Assembly (NCBI GenBank): GCA_031216445.1
Contig: CM062218.1
Span: 21,489,501 to 21,553,500, forward strand
Direction: 5' to 3'
Length of the DNA: 64,000 nt
Source of the DNA: Lateolabrax maculatus
Taxonomy: Eukaryota > Chordata > Actinopteri > Acropomatiformes > Lateolabracidae
The notes under the pieces were generated by a model. It saw only the letters and a list, made by a program, of their open reading frames with translations, had not been told where the DNA came from and did no database searches. Numbering within the stretch: the stretch's first letter is position 1; every line of letters begins with the position of its first letter. Shown one piece after another: positions 1 to 13,300 of the stretch. Position numbers and translations under genes: made by a program.

Positions 1-190
1 GCCTACTAAATGCCTGAGTTCTATTAAACATTCACACCCATACTTTGTAACACACGTTTCTGTTGTGTAGTCTCCAAGCCAAAGCTGAGTAAAGATGAGT
101 AGCACTCCTTAGGAAAACTAAACTGATGTTGATGTGTGCCCCTTTAAGATTTATATGAGGTACTAATGATCTCATTCTTCCCGTGTGTAG

Positions 191-1870
191 TTGTGGCCAG
201 TCCAGGGGGCCCCAATGCTGTTCGCACCAGTAACTTCGTCCTGGTTGGATCACACAAGCTCACCCTGTCTTCTATTGGGAAAAACAAATTTCCTCTGGAG
301 AAGGTACAGAAGCCACTGTCACCATTACAGATTCTCCTCATGTCTGTGTTTTTTCCCCCCACACTCAGACCACTTTAGTTTCTTTCTTTATTCTGCATTT
401 CATTTGTGGCTGGCTTTTGTCTGAAGACACAATATCCATGCATCACAGGCCTATATTTGTGTGCAGGCTTTACAGAGACTTGGAGCAACCCTGTTTGTTC
501 TCCTGGGACAGTATTCTCTGCCTGTGCACTCATTCACCTGCCTTGCTATCTTTCTTTTAGATCAAATATGAAGGATGTGAGAGAGAACTTCTCAGTGGCA
601 TGTTTCATACCAAGGTTACTACTTGCCCCATTGTACTTTCTTTTCTGTCTGTGTGGGAAGGAGGGTGAGCGCACTATAACAGGGTCTATTCTTAACTGCA
701 TTGTTACACTAACATTATCGGCTTCATTTGATCACAAAGCTGTTCTCATCTCCGCCTCTGGCTGTCAGGTGCTTTTAAGCAACTGTTGTTAACCATCTTT
801 AACTTAAACATGCATTGTAAGCTTCATGTGTTTAACCATATCTTGTAACATTAACCTTTTGGAATTATGATCATGATGTCTGAGCGTTTAATGAAGTGTG
901 TGTACTTTGGATTCAAGGTGCCATTCTTGTGTCCCCTGGAGGGCCACATCTACCTCAAGATGCAGTGTGAAGTTGGCTCGAAGGTGGAGGAGAAGGGCTT
1001 CCTGGTGAGTGCAAGCAGATCAAATCATCACCACAGATTAGCTTATGCTGAGGCAGGCATTGGCTTACTGGTGCATGTTGTGATTTTAATCCCCCCTCCA
1101 GACCATGTTTGAAGATGTTAGTGGATTTGGAGCCTGGCACAGGAGGTGGTGTGTCTTGTCAGGATACTGCATCTCCTACTGGACGTATCCGGACGATGAG
1201 AAGCGCAAGGTAACTGAACTTTTCTACAGTTGTTTATTATAAAGCTACTTTATTTTATTCTTTAGTTTTCATAGACCCCCCGCTGGATGATAAAGAGAGA
1301 CTCGAATTGACCCAAGACATATTTCTCAGTGCCGTGTGAAAAATAAAGAACCCGAGAACTGTATGGGGGCAAAGTTATCATATTGCATAGAAAGTACTGT
1401 CAGATAATCCCGACGGTTTGACACCAGATGTCTCTGTGTTGACCCCTTTTTTTTTCTTCCCTCTTCTGTCAGAATCCCATTGGTCGCATCAACCTGGCTA
1501 ACTGCACCAGTAAGATGGTGGAACCAGCCAACAGAGAGTTCTGTGCCAGACCCCACACATTTGAACTCATCACAGTTCGACCTCAAAGAGACGACGACAA
1601 AGAGACACTAGTCAGCCAGTGTCAGAATACCATGTGTGTCACCAAGTAAGTCCCTACCATTTCTATGTACACATATGAACATACACACGTATCCTAACAT
1701 GCCCATCACAAACGTTTGTCTATAAATAACTGTGGCCCTGGATTGTTCTGTGCAGAAACTGGCTGAGCGCAGACACTAAGGACGAGAGGAATCTGTGGAT
1801 GAAGAAACTGAACCAGATTCTGGTGGATCTGCGTATGTGGCAACCAGACGCCTGTTACAGGCCGCTGTAA
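191..1870 (+). CDS. Anillin-family protein, C-terminal part (last five coding exons)
   Basis: This is the 3' end of a gene entering from the left edge. Coding exons are 191-303, 918-1004, 1102-1209, 1473-1645 and 1756-1870 (stop TAA 1868-1870), all with GT-AG borders and compatible phases. Joined, they give about 198 residues. The first two exons (containing NFVLVGSHKLTLSSIGKNKF and VPFLCPLEGHIYLK) match the end of the anillin homology region. The last three form the PH domain (FEDVSGFGAWHRRWCVLSG, then NPIGRINLANCTS, then WLSADTKDERNLWMKKLNQI). In known anillins this region binds phosphoinositides, RhoA and septins at the contractile ring during cytokinesis. No upstream exon is visible before 191, so the N-terminal actin and myosin binding part lies outside the window. 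Fish carry more than one anillin paralogue and I cannot tell which this is, so I give no symbol. The family call is firm; the start is missing. Confidence 0.9.
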
Positions 1871-2039
1871 TTACTGCACTCTGTCACAACCAGCCCTTCT
1901 CTCCTCTGGACTGTCAATATCAGTGACACATGCCATTACTAAGTGCAATACAGTAAAATAATTGTTGAATACTTTGACTTGTGGGTGTTTTACACGAGAT
2001 AAGTAATCCAACACATACGCTATAGATCAGAGGAAGGTA

Positions 2040-2690
2040 AATAAAGCCATACATTTGAAGCAATTCAGTAGAGTATTTTGTAGGAGTCGGGGTTTGGCAC
2101 TATATTTTATACATTTCCAGACTGGTTTCATACTCTAATGTTTTTCGGTGTTGTTGAGTTACTGGATTATTATGTTAATGCCAGTGTTTAGTGTGCTTGA
2201 CACATAATGCATGGCTTTAAATTATTTGGTTTCAAAGATGAAATCAATATATAAATGATGTTGAAATTTCAGATGAATATAAATTTGAGGCAGCACAGTT
2301 TTTTTAAATTTTTTTTAATAACATTTTATCCTGCATGACAGCACAGAACAATACTGATACCTTTGGTAAGTTTTACTTTATATATTAGCTTTTATAACTT
2401 GCAGGACTTTCATGTGGTTTTCTTCATTGCTTTGCACAGAATTTTGATACCAGTTATACCCCAGCTTTTATTCTATTTGTTCTGTTTGTTCATATGTATG
2501 TAATTGTTTCAGTGTGGAAGTTTTGGATGACAGGGGGTAAGGTCTGTTACATATTCTACGCTGCACTGATTGATATTTGAGAGTTTAAAGAAATCTGACA
2601 ATTACATATTGGCCAATTTAATGTTGTTATGTAAATACATGAACATCTTTGATATAACCTATAATTGTGACCAACTGATGTACAAATAAA
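2040..2690 (+). terminator. Candidate poly(A) signals of the anillin-like gene
   Basis: AATAAA occurs at 2040-2045, about 170 bases after the stop, and again at 2685-2690; a third lies at 3138-3143. The AT-rich DNA in between has no open frame of note and reads as 3' UTR. Which signal is used cannot be decided from sequence. Confidence 0.5.
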
Positions 2691-3559
2691 GTTGTCAGTG
2701 ATTTCTGGTGGACAAACTATGTAACAGCCACACTGTAAATTACTTTAAACACACCTTTGGGTTTCTGTGCTGTGTTGGTTCTTGTATTTGTAGTTGTTCC
2801 TTAAGCAGTCATATCTGAAAAATGTGGTGTTACCACGTGTGTTGTAAGTCAGACATCTTGTGTTTCTTATGCAGTGTATGTAACGGACTTTACAGTGACC
2901 CTGCAGCTGTTGGGAAAGGTCATTTCAAATGTGTCCGAGTAAAAGACGACCCTTTTTCATCATGCTCATAATGACACAATACAGACTTACAAAACAAGAT
3001 GTACTGTTTCTGCACACATTTCCATGATGAAATGGGCAAAGTCTGTCTGGGCAGGAAATACGTTGGTGGTTTCAACAGATACTTTAACAGACTTCAGTTA
3101 TTCACTTTGTCAGGTATTTGTGGATCAATGAGACTTTAATAAAAAGCCTGCTTTGACCAAAAGTGACTAGGTTACTGATGCTTTATGTCCCTTTTGTCAT
3201 TTTATTAAATTGAATCTACAGTGGTTTTGAACACTGAGATATTTTAATGTCATGGTGTCTTGCATGAACTAGAAAAAAGGAAAGTAATGATTTCTGTTAA
3301 CTTTATTTATAATGGTAACCAAAAAGCTAATGAGCATGCCTGCACTTTTGCAATCACAAATACATTGTGGAGGTTGCTGCTGTGGTGAGGCGGTTTCGGC
3401 CTGGTCCCGCCTTCCATTTTCCAATTAAAGTGGCTGAACTGGTGTGTCTGTCTGTTGTCCCTGAATCCAGTTTCCAGCTCCAGCAGGTTCTTCAGCAGAG
3501 TTTAGTTGTTAATCACACACACACAGAATGTGGTGACACAGCCCCTCCAAAGTGCCCCT
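2691..3559. other. Intergenic / possible distal 3' UTR
   Basis: No coding potential is recognised. A TGATGAAAT motif at 3025-3033 fits the C/EBP-ATF composite consensus (TGATGnAAn) known from the mammalian ASNS promoter. It lies about 1.3 kb upstream of the copy 1 start codon, so a role there is only a guess. Confidence 0.4.
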
Positions 3560-3623
3560 GGAGCTGGGGCTGCATCAGCTCTGCTGACTTCACACCTTCA
3601 TTCAGATTCACCTGAGGAGCTAG
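3560..3623 (+). promoter_or_regulatory. Possible 5' untranslated exon of ASNS copy 1
   Basis: A good donor (TAG|gtaagtg) sits at 3623/3624. The first coding exon starts at an acceptor at 4294/4295, seven bases before its ATG, so at least one upstream non-coding exon is required. This is the best candidate seen. Its 5' end and the promoter are not defined, and no TATA box or clear CpG-rich core was found. Confidence 0.3.
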
Positions 3624-4301
3624 GTAAGTGTGATCATGTCTCTGTGTGTCTCTGTGTGTCTCTGAAGGGGTCAACTGGCTTTTAATGTGACCCAGGCAAC
3701 CTAAACACAGGTGTCTGTACTGTGCTGCAGAAGGCCGTGTACAGTAATGTATAGCGTTGGTTTCTTGTGTAGTGGGGTCCGTTTAGGTAAAAATGGCACA
3801 TTCAGTGTATCTGTCTGAAGCTAACTGTTGCTAAGGATCTTACAGCTTTTCGTTCTGCAATACACAAACTAAGTAATCAGCTTGTGCTGTAAAGGCATTC
3901 TAAGCATAGTAAAAGAAAGTTAATTTTCTTAGGTAGTGTGATGGAATCCCTGACTACCATCTCATCCCAACCAAATTGTAAAAACATGGAGGACACACAA
4001 AAATCCTCACCTACTTGGAGGTTAAATTTGAAAACTTGGCTATTTTTTTGACAGTTGGGTGGGTTTGAGGCTTTGATCGGACTGTTTGTTGTCAGTCAAG
4101 TCTGGCAACACTGTCTGTGTGTAGCTTGGGGCAGTGATTCCCAACCAGGGTACACCAAACAGAAACGGTTGGGATCCACTGGTGTAAAGTGTGAGTGTCA
4201 TTGTTAAGAGCTCGTCCTTATCAACACACACTGTGGAGAATAACCTATTAACCATTTATTCCCTTTCTTTTGTCTGGCCACCCTTCTCCCACAGTTGTGA
4301 A

Positions 4302-7300
4302 ATGTGTGGGATTTGGGCTTTGTTTGGCAGTGATGAGTGCCTGTCCACTCAGTGCACCAATGCCATGAAGATCGCTCACAGGGGCCCCGATGCCTTTCGC
4401 TTTGAGAATGTGAATGGCTTCACCAACTGCTGTTTCGGCTTCCACCGCCTGGCTATAGTGGACCAGCTGTATGGCATGCAGCCATTGCGCATCAAGAAGT
4501 TTCCTTTCTTGTGGCTCTGCTACAATGGAGAGATTTACAACCATCATCTAGTAAGTCTGTCACCACTGATTATAGGCAGATCTTATTTCTGTTAGCACCT
4601 TTCAGAACAGAACAGTCTGTGGCTCTTACTTTCAATATCAGTCCAGCCTTTTCTGGTTTAAGTAGGCAGTCCTTAAACAGACCAGACAACCATCATATTT
4701 TTAAAGTTGTTTTCATTTTCATGAAACGCTGGCCTATGATATTTAGAATGCCACACCGTGTTTGTATTTTATTAATGAGACAGGGTTAAAACTTCCTCTG
4801 CAGCTAATGAAATAATTGTGTTTTTACCCCACTACTTTCCTTTCAGTTGAATAAGCAATTTGACTTCGATTACCAGACTAAAATGGATGGGGAGATTTTG
4901 CTCCACCTGTATGACCGCTTTGGCGTTCAGAAGATGGCTTCTCTCCTGGATGGTGTCTTTGCTTTTATTCTGCTGGACACTGCCAACAGAAAAGTCTGTC
5001 TGGGAAGAGATACGTATGGCGTCCGTCCTTTGTTCAAACTCTTCACAGACAATGGATTCCTTGCAGTCTGCTCAGAAGCCAAAGGTAATGGGGACAGTTT
5101 AATTCCCTCCAACAGTTCAGGGCAGGAAGTGATGTGTCCGATTCCATTATTGAAGGTAATGTTATTCTGTTCTCAGGCCTCACTGACATTACTCAGTCCA
5201 AACCCCCCATCGAAATCACCCCCTTCCCCCCTGGGCACTTTGAGGTCTTTGATTTGAAGCTGAACGGCAAAGTTCAGTCAATTGAAGAGGGGCAGTTTCA
5301 TTGCTGCACAAAAGAGCCTGCTCATGCCATCTACGACACCGTGGAGAGTCTGCCTACAAGTATGAAATAAGTCACTTTTATTTGGCCTGTTAGTAAGACA
5401 TTATTGCCTTTTTTTAATCATTGATGTCTCCACAGGTTTTGATGAGGAAACAGTGAAAAGCAACATCAGAACCCTGTTTGAGAATGCTGTGAGGAAACGA
5501 CTCATGGCCCACAGGAGAATTGGCTGTCTTCTGTCAGGTATATGCTATTTCACAGTCATATGGAAACATGAATATAGTTTATGTCTACGATGCTCAATCG
5601 TGATCCCAATTCATGTTGTCTGTTCTTCAGGTGGTCTAGACTCCAGTTTGGTTGCTGCTACACTGGTTAAACTGGCCAAGGAGGAGAATCTGAAATATCC
5701 CATTCAGACATTTACAATCGGGTCGGAGGACAGTCCAGACATCTTAGCTGCTCGCAAGGTCAGTTCAAAAGTAGAAGATGAATATTCAAAGGGAGGTCCA
5801 AAGCATGAAAGAAATTGCAGTGAAACTGTGTTATAAATATACAAGTAGTGGACAAAACAGCACAGAAAGGTGCAACAGTATTACGATGTTACAAATCTTA
5901 TATTATACAGCCTGTTGCCTTATGTTTTTTTCTAATTCTTCTGGCATTTTAAGTTTTTAAAACACAACAAATTTATTTTAGTGTTTATTTAAACAACAAC
6001 ACTAAACAGTAATCCTGAGAAACATCGGTGCTATTGTTTTCATTTATGCTGCATCACATCCCACACATGTTGGCCTGTTGAAAACCGACCAAAACTCTGA
6101 TTTAAACCTACAAGTAAAACTGTGGAAGTCTGTCACTTCTAATCAGTTAATTGCCTGATTGTCATCAGTTTGAATTAAACTTAAATTTAAATGAATTATT
6201 TAATTTTGATATTGGCAGCCGTTGACTTCCATAAGATATATAAATGTACCTTTATTAAGAGGTTTCTTTAATCTTTGTTCATTAACCTCTGATGTCGACA
6301 TGGCTGGAGGATTTGTATCTGAAAGTTAACCTGTAGAGTTGTTGACATGTACTGACACTGGAGCAGTTGTCTTTTTTGTTTATCTCGTACATACATTCCG
6401 TACAGGCAGGTCACGCCATACACATGGAACCTGAAAGAAGTATACTACAAGTTAAGAAACATGGATGCAGGATTACTCAGGATCAGCTTTGCAAATGATT
6501 TTTGAGGAAGACAATGCATTGAACACGTTTGTCAGACCTCAATGACATACACCATGTGATACGATGAGTAACGCTGAATGTAAATGTGACTTTTGTTTAC
6601 AAGAAAACTCCACAGGGCCCCTTTAAGTTTCACTCAGGTTTTTTATGTTTATCATCAGGTAGTGGCACACATCGGTAGTGAACATCATGAGGTGAACTTC
6701 ACTGTTGAGGAAGGTATCAAAGCAGTGGAGGAGGTCATTTTCCACCTAGAGACCTACGACATAGGCAACATACATGCCTCTGTTGGTGAGTGTTGAAATA
6801 AATATGTTGACAGCCCTTTAGATAGCATTGCTTTGTGTTGCTGTTCCCATATTTAGACATGGGAATATATAAAAAACCTTCCCTTTCTAGATGTGTGCTT
6901 TTAATTGATTAACAGCTCTTTACCATTTTTGTACGGTGACATCAAATGCAAACCCTCTGTCGGAGGTGCTTGAGATACCTCCACCGAGAGTCACCCGGGA
7001 GACTTCTTGATTATATGCCCAAAGCACCTCAACTGACCCCTTTCAATGTGATGCCTAAGCTTTAAACCCTGTCCCTTAAGGCCTCAATATGCTTTAAAGT
7101 AAGTGCTTGTCAGATCATCAAACTGCATCTGGAACCCCATCCCACCTGTCACGTTGGGGAAACAGGGAGCATAGGAAAAGGACCCAATCGCAGACACAAA
7201 ACTTTAGCCCAAAAGGTTTATTGAACAAAAACTTACAAAAATCCAAAAGCAAGCCAAAACACAGGTAAACACAGATGAACAAGGAAACGCGCCACACTTG

Positions 7301-10300
7301 CCAAATGACACACGACAAGGACCACACAGAGAACAATGGGAACCCAGGCACATATATGCACACACAACTAATCAGAAACAAGACACAGCTGGGGTGGGCA
7401 GCTACAGGGGAAGGAGGGAAACACAAAGGCAGTGCAAATGAGATCTAAACACAAGGTAGGTGCCTATGGGAAACTGAGGAACACTAGGAAACACAGGGAA
7501 CACAAGAATCACGGCCAGGCCTTGGCAACACCACGTTTTTAGGATGTCAGAATTGACGGAGCTGCTTCCACCAATTTCTTCCATCTCACCCACTTCATGC
7601 AGCGATTGACCAGGTGGACAGGGGAGTGAAAGTATGGAGGGTTGAACCTAAGCACCCTTTTCTCAATAACTACTCCAGTCACTTTTCATGTGTGCAAACA
7701 AGTGCACACATTGAATGCTTTTAAGGGGAGACAGTCCTGTAAGTTATCCTCATCCTCATTTGAACGATTATCGTATCTGGACCTATGATGGCAGGCTTTG
7801 TGTTCCACTGTTAACCACTGTGTGGTCATTTGGAGCAGGTATAAACCTTTGCGTCTGGACATGTTTAATGACCTAGTTTGATCAACTTGAATCTCATTAT
7901 TTCAAAGCTTGTGACCATCTGTCTATCTGAGGTATTGAACAAAGATCAACTGGTATGTTTGAACACAGAGAAAAAGAAGTCATGCATAAGAGACAGAATT
8001 CCCAACATCTGCTCAGCCCAAGGAACAGCTTCCGATGGAGGTGTAGTCAGAATATCGCTGTCAGGGCAGCTTAATAATCTTAATTCCTCATACTGATTTT
8101 CCATTATGACCTCGAGCTGCCTTGGATTATCTCACTCTTTTCTATGAGTGATGAGACTTTAACAAAGCAAATGTGTTTTCTGTGAAGGTTCATTCTTGAC
8201 CTTGGAAAAAAGGTACTTACTAGCTTTCAACCGCATCTCATGATCTTCATCAGAATGGAGTTTGCTCGGTTGTCTTAAACTTATCTCAGTTGTCATCATG
8301 TAGCCTAAAAGTGTGGAGCTACGGTCATGTGAAAACAGGTAGTTGTATATGGAGAAAAACTGTAACCGCTTCCTCTTTACATGCAAGCTCTGTAAAAAGC
8401 TTATAAGTGGACCTTGTGTTAATACTTTTCATGGTGCTCTGCTCTTTTTTGTAGGAATGTATTTAGTTTCCAAGTACATAAAGAAGAGGACGGACAGTGT
8501 GGTGATCTACAGTGGGGAGGGTGCAGATGAGCTGACTCAGGGATACAGTTATTTCCACATGGTAAGAACATGTCAACACAGTACTCAAAGAAGGAGCAAA
8601 ATGTGTGCTGCAAGTTTGCTGCGCTGAAATAACAATTGTGATGGAGAAGGCCCATGAGGGCTGGGTGGGGAACACTGTAGTAAAGGTACCACAGAATCAT
8701 AGACCTGTACCAAGTGTTGGAATGTCCTTTATTATTGAAACTCTATAATAATACCGGTACATTAAGCCTGAAGGTTACTACAATATATCTGACCAATTTT
8801 CAGTGGCCAGTTACTTAGTAAGTACTAAGTTATTTCTGTTTCCAATCTTTAGTCTCATTGCACACCAACCTTCAATCAACTGTTCTTTATTTAGATATGA
8901 GATAAAAGGTTTAAAGGCAGGTGGATTGGTGTGGCATGGGCAGTTCCAGTGGGCCGTTTTGGTGCTGGTGCTGAAGGTGAAGCTTCCGATTCTGCAATCA
9001 CAAGTTCTCACCCTTTGTACATACAAAAGTATTGACCTCTATGTAGTGACCGAAATAATGGAATCGCAGCCAAAACCCATGGCAGGGTGTGGCACATTGG
9101 TCCCAGATAAGCTGTGGAATTAATTGACGGGCTGATGTGTGGTAGGACCTGATGCTTAGCTTTCAGTGGCCATTCAGTATCAACCAAATGTAACAGATGT
9201 TGAGTTGCTGACAGAGCTGTGTCCCTCCTCCAGGCTCCAAGTCCCAAAGCAGCTGCAGAGGAGAGTGTACGACTGATGAAGGAACTCTACCTGTTTGATG
9301 TCCTCCGTGCTGATCGTACCACTGCTGCACACAGGTACATCCATTCATTTCACTTATTGTTTCAGTGTTTCTTTCAGTAGTGCATGTGCATTTAATTTAG
9401 CCCAATGACTCAAATATTTAAATTCCATGTTTAACTGTTCTAAACTAACCTTAAGTCTAGGTTTAATTTTGAATTTTCACACATATGTAATTTATACAGA
9501 ATGGTTTAAATGGAATGACCAGATGATTAAAGCCACTGTGTGTAGGTTTTGATTTTTTTTAACTTTGGGGCCATCTGGTGGTAGTATGAAGATCATACTT
9601 TGACAGATGGCAATGCATGCAACAAGAATTGAGCTGTCAGTATATTTCATCAGGAAAGCTTGCACCTTTCCAATGTCAGATTATGGGGTATGTGTCTGAC
9701 CATTTTGTATTGGTCAGCTTTTCGGAGGTGGGGAGAGGAGCAAGAGTTTGAACTTCTCTCTAGATCTCTTTTGTCACTCTTTTTGTGTTAACAACCGACT
9801 GCAACATGATAAATATCTTCCAGGAGAAACTGTCTATACTTTCCCATATTTAAGCAAATATATCAGCTTCCCTTTATGATGGTTACATTAAATTATTGTA
9901 TACAGTCTATATGTGTGCTACAGTCATACAATTATCAATTTTAAAACTGGACTACTCAAATATATGGCCATGATCCCCTTCTATGTCCTTAGACAAACTA
10001 TACTATCTGGCCCAAGTTAGTTTCTGTGTGTAGTTTTGTGAAGCTGTTGTGCTACACATGAATGCAATTATGTGGATTCACAAGTTTGTCAACTTTACAG
10101 CCACACCCAATTCATGCAAATCCTACTGTTTAAAGCCACAGTTTTTAGGACTATTAGGGGGGAAACTGAGTTATGGTATAACATACAAAACTGTGTAGTT
10201 TTTGCCCTAAAATACATAGTATCAACAAACTGGGTGCAGTTTAAAATGTGAGGCTTGTGTTGTTCCAATAAGAACAATTTCATTGGGTCATAACTATATT

Positions 10301-13300
10301 TTGGTAAAAGTTTGCTAGTTCAGAGCAATAGCTTTAGCCTGTTTATCCCCTTTCAAGGTAAGCTAGCATTGCATACAAATGTATTGTCACCTCTGCTATC
10401 AATATACCTCCATCTTTACCTTCACTCATACTCAAACTAAGCACGTTAATGAAATACTCACTGTTGTCAAGTCATAGAGCTGTTGAAGGAGAGTAGTTAT
10501 ATGCAAACCACTTAGGTGCAAGGCAACAGTGTCAATGAAATAAGGGGGAAACCTGCACACTTCACCATGCCACTAAAGTTTAATAGTGGCAATGTTTTGA
10601 TCCTTGCCATTATCAAACTTTTGTGGCATGGAATGTGCAGGCTTCACCCCTTCTTTCATTGAAGACATAGAGGTGTAACATTATTCTATTAGTCTAACAA
10701 AATTACTCTTACATTGAGGGCATCAGGGTCTACCAGCCACGCTAGGCACTCTGTGTGGCTGTACTTATGCAAAGTACAATCTACAAAGAGGCAATCATAG
10801 CTACTTTACAAGAGGAAGCCTGACAGACTTCATACCTTATCGATTCAATAGCTTAATGGGCAAAAACACACATTTCTCTACAGTGCAGCAGTACAGTGGA
10901 ATAATCTGCCTAAAAATCTGAAACTCAGTATTTCACAGAGCACATTTAAAGTGGCCTTAAATAAATGGTTACACAGTACCATGTAGCTAGCCTGGGAACC
11001 AGACGAATCTGCAGCTCGGGTTTCATTTGCTCTGGCAGATACGTCAGCTCCCTCTCCCATTCAAACTGATTACTCTGCCGATTTATCGGGCTTACCAATC
11101 ACAAGCCTTTATCTAATACGAGGCGGGTTTAATACGATGACTGACAGAGACGAGTGCCCTGAAGCATCTTTGTGTATATCCAAGATGGCGCTGTAGTGTT
11201 CCCCGGCTGGCTACAGTGGCAGTATTACATGGACTGGACGGTAAATTTTCTCTAAAAGCAGAACAAACAAAACTTTGTTAAGTGAAAAACTGCACTTAAA
11301 CTTTATGTTGATGAAAAATATGTGTTTGCCGTACTTCTGACAGGACATACTTCAGACAGGCAAAGTTTCGTTGCTCTGATTGGTTGTCCGTTGGATGCCC
11401 GTTGGAAATCAAAAATGAACTGAGAGGTTCCAGACTAATACGCAAAACAAGAGCATGTTGACATAGCTACCCCGCCCCCTGCTAATTATATGTTGATTGT
11501 ATTGTCTTCGCCTGTGTTTTGTCATTGCTTTGTTATTTTGTGTGTTAAATGTTGTACTAGAGGACCACAATGGAAATAAGCCTTTGGACTTTATTGTGTC
11601 TTCATCCTCGGTGATTTTGTAATGTATGTAATGACTGCAATGCAGTGTATATGCATTTTTTAAACATCAAATCGATCAATCAAATGGTGTTTTGAGCTAC
11701 ATGCTAGTATCAGCATGCTAACATGCTCAAAATTACAATGCTAAAATGCTGCAAATTATTTTTTGTACAATGGTAACCATCTTACTTTAATAACATGACT
11801 GCATGCTAACTTGCTAAGTAGCACTTAACTACATCTGAGGCTGATGGGATTGTCAGTAATCTTGCAGGTATTTGGTGATAAACCAAAAGGATTGGACAAA
11901 TTCCAAATTTAGACCTGATGATGGCGCTAGATGAAAAATGTCTTCAGAATTCATTACAGTTCATCCAAAAGTCTGGATCAACACAGCTATCCCATGAGCC
12001 CTGCTGATAGCATGGCTAAAAATATAGCCTTTGTGCTGCTCAGTCTGGGTCAATACAATTGCGTGTTGGTTGAGCTCAGTTCATTGGAGACATGACAAAG
12101 CACTTCCTGTATCAAAAGTTATGTTCAGCCTGGTTACTGTATGCCTGGTTCTTTTGTTTCAGCCTGGAGCTCAGAGCGCCTTTCCTGGACCACAGATTCA
12201 CGGCATACTACCTTTCTTTGCCAGAGGAAATGAGGATTCCTAAGGCTAGTTGTTTTATAATACCACTGTCTGAAGTCTGAGCATTAAGATGGAACTTGAA
12301 ATGAAATAAGATTTTGCAACAATTCTGTATGTGTAACCAGGACGGAGTGGAGAAATACCTTTTGCGGTCCTCTTTCAGAGGTTTGAATTTGATCCCCGAT
12401 GAGGTTCTCTGGAGGAAGAAAGTCCCCTTCGGTAATGGTCTGATGTCCCTGGAGAAGTTCTGGTACAACCACCTGCAGGAGCACTTAGAATCTACGGTAT
12501 AGTTATGGTCTGTTGTAAAATTGAGGCTCATCTTTAAACCTGACCATTTACATATAGGACAATTCAGCATGATAAAACAGTGTAGCACTGGCTTTTCACT
12601 ATTATACTCCACTACACCTGCTCAGCACTAAATACAGTTGTAGTCCCACACTGTATATACATACAGGCTACACAATCATATTAAAAGGGCTACTGACAAA
12701 GTCATCACATAAACCAGCCTGTCAGAGCAAACTCTAGGTACCTGTAGTCTTGACTCTATGGGGGATATTTATTTTTATTTTATTAGGCTCTAATTAGTCA
12801 AATTAGAGGTTTTGTGCTGGTAAAAATGGAAATACACTGAAAAACACTGAAAAAAGTGTGTTGGGGCTCTTCCAATATGTAATAAAGCGTTTCTGTTTAG
12901 AGGCGTAAAATACGGAAGGAGGGCTTGGAATAATTAATTAGTAAAGACAATGAAAACACTGCAGTCACTTATAGACAAATGAGCTCTTTGCAGCACCACA
13001 ATAAAAGACAAAACAGCAGCATTGCAGCCTGTTATTTTTTACACAATTTTACCAATTTGTTTCTCTATTTTTGTAATATTTTCCTGACTTCACGGCTCAT
13101 AGCAAGTCCATTCCAGTGGGTTCTGATTGAAGCAGCCGTTATAAAGCAGTAGTTATTATATAGGCCATTTTTAGATTTGTTTACAGCAGTAATCTAATTA
13201 AATGAGTTTGAAACTTTTACCAGTTAGTAAATATCCCCTTTTTGTGACTTCCTTTCTTTCAGCGTTATCTGTCATTTCATCCTTTGAGTAATACCGGCCT

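Noticed and set aside
4191..4301. In-frame extension upstream of the ASNS copy 1 start
   Set aside because: It runs through the acceptor at 4294. MCGIWALF is the universal ASNS start and Cys must follow Met directly.
6659..6669. Alternative acceptor (gtag) four bases into exon 7 of ASNS copy 1
   Set aside because: Using the AG at 6661-6662 breaks the frame. The upstream AG gives VVAHIGSEHH, aligned with VAEHIGSEHH of copy 2.
7118..7593. Long minus-strand frames of 102 and 63 residues
   Set aside because: They lie inside a dispersed repeat in an intron and show no domain.
9001..9060. Possible extra exon of ASNS copy 1 in intron 8
   Set aside because: Exon 8 (phase 0 end) joins directly to exon 9 with full homology to ASNS; nothing is missing between them.
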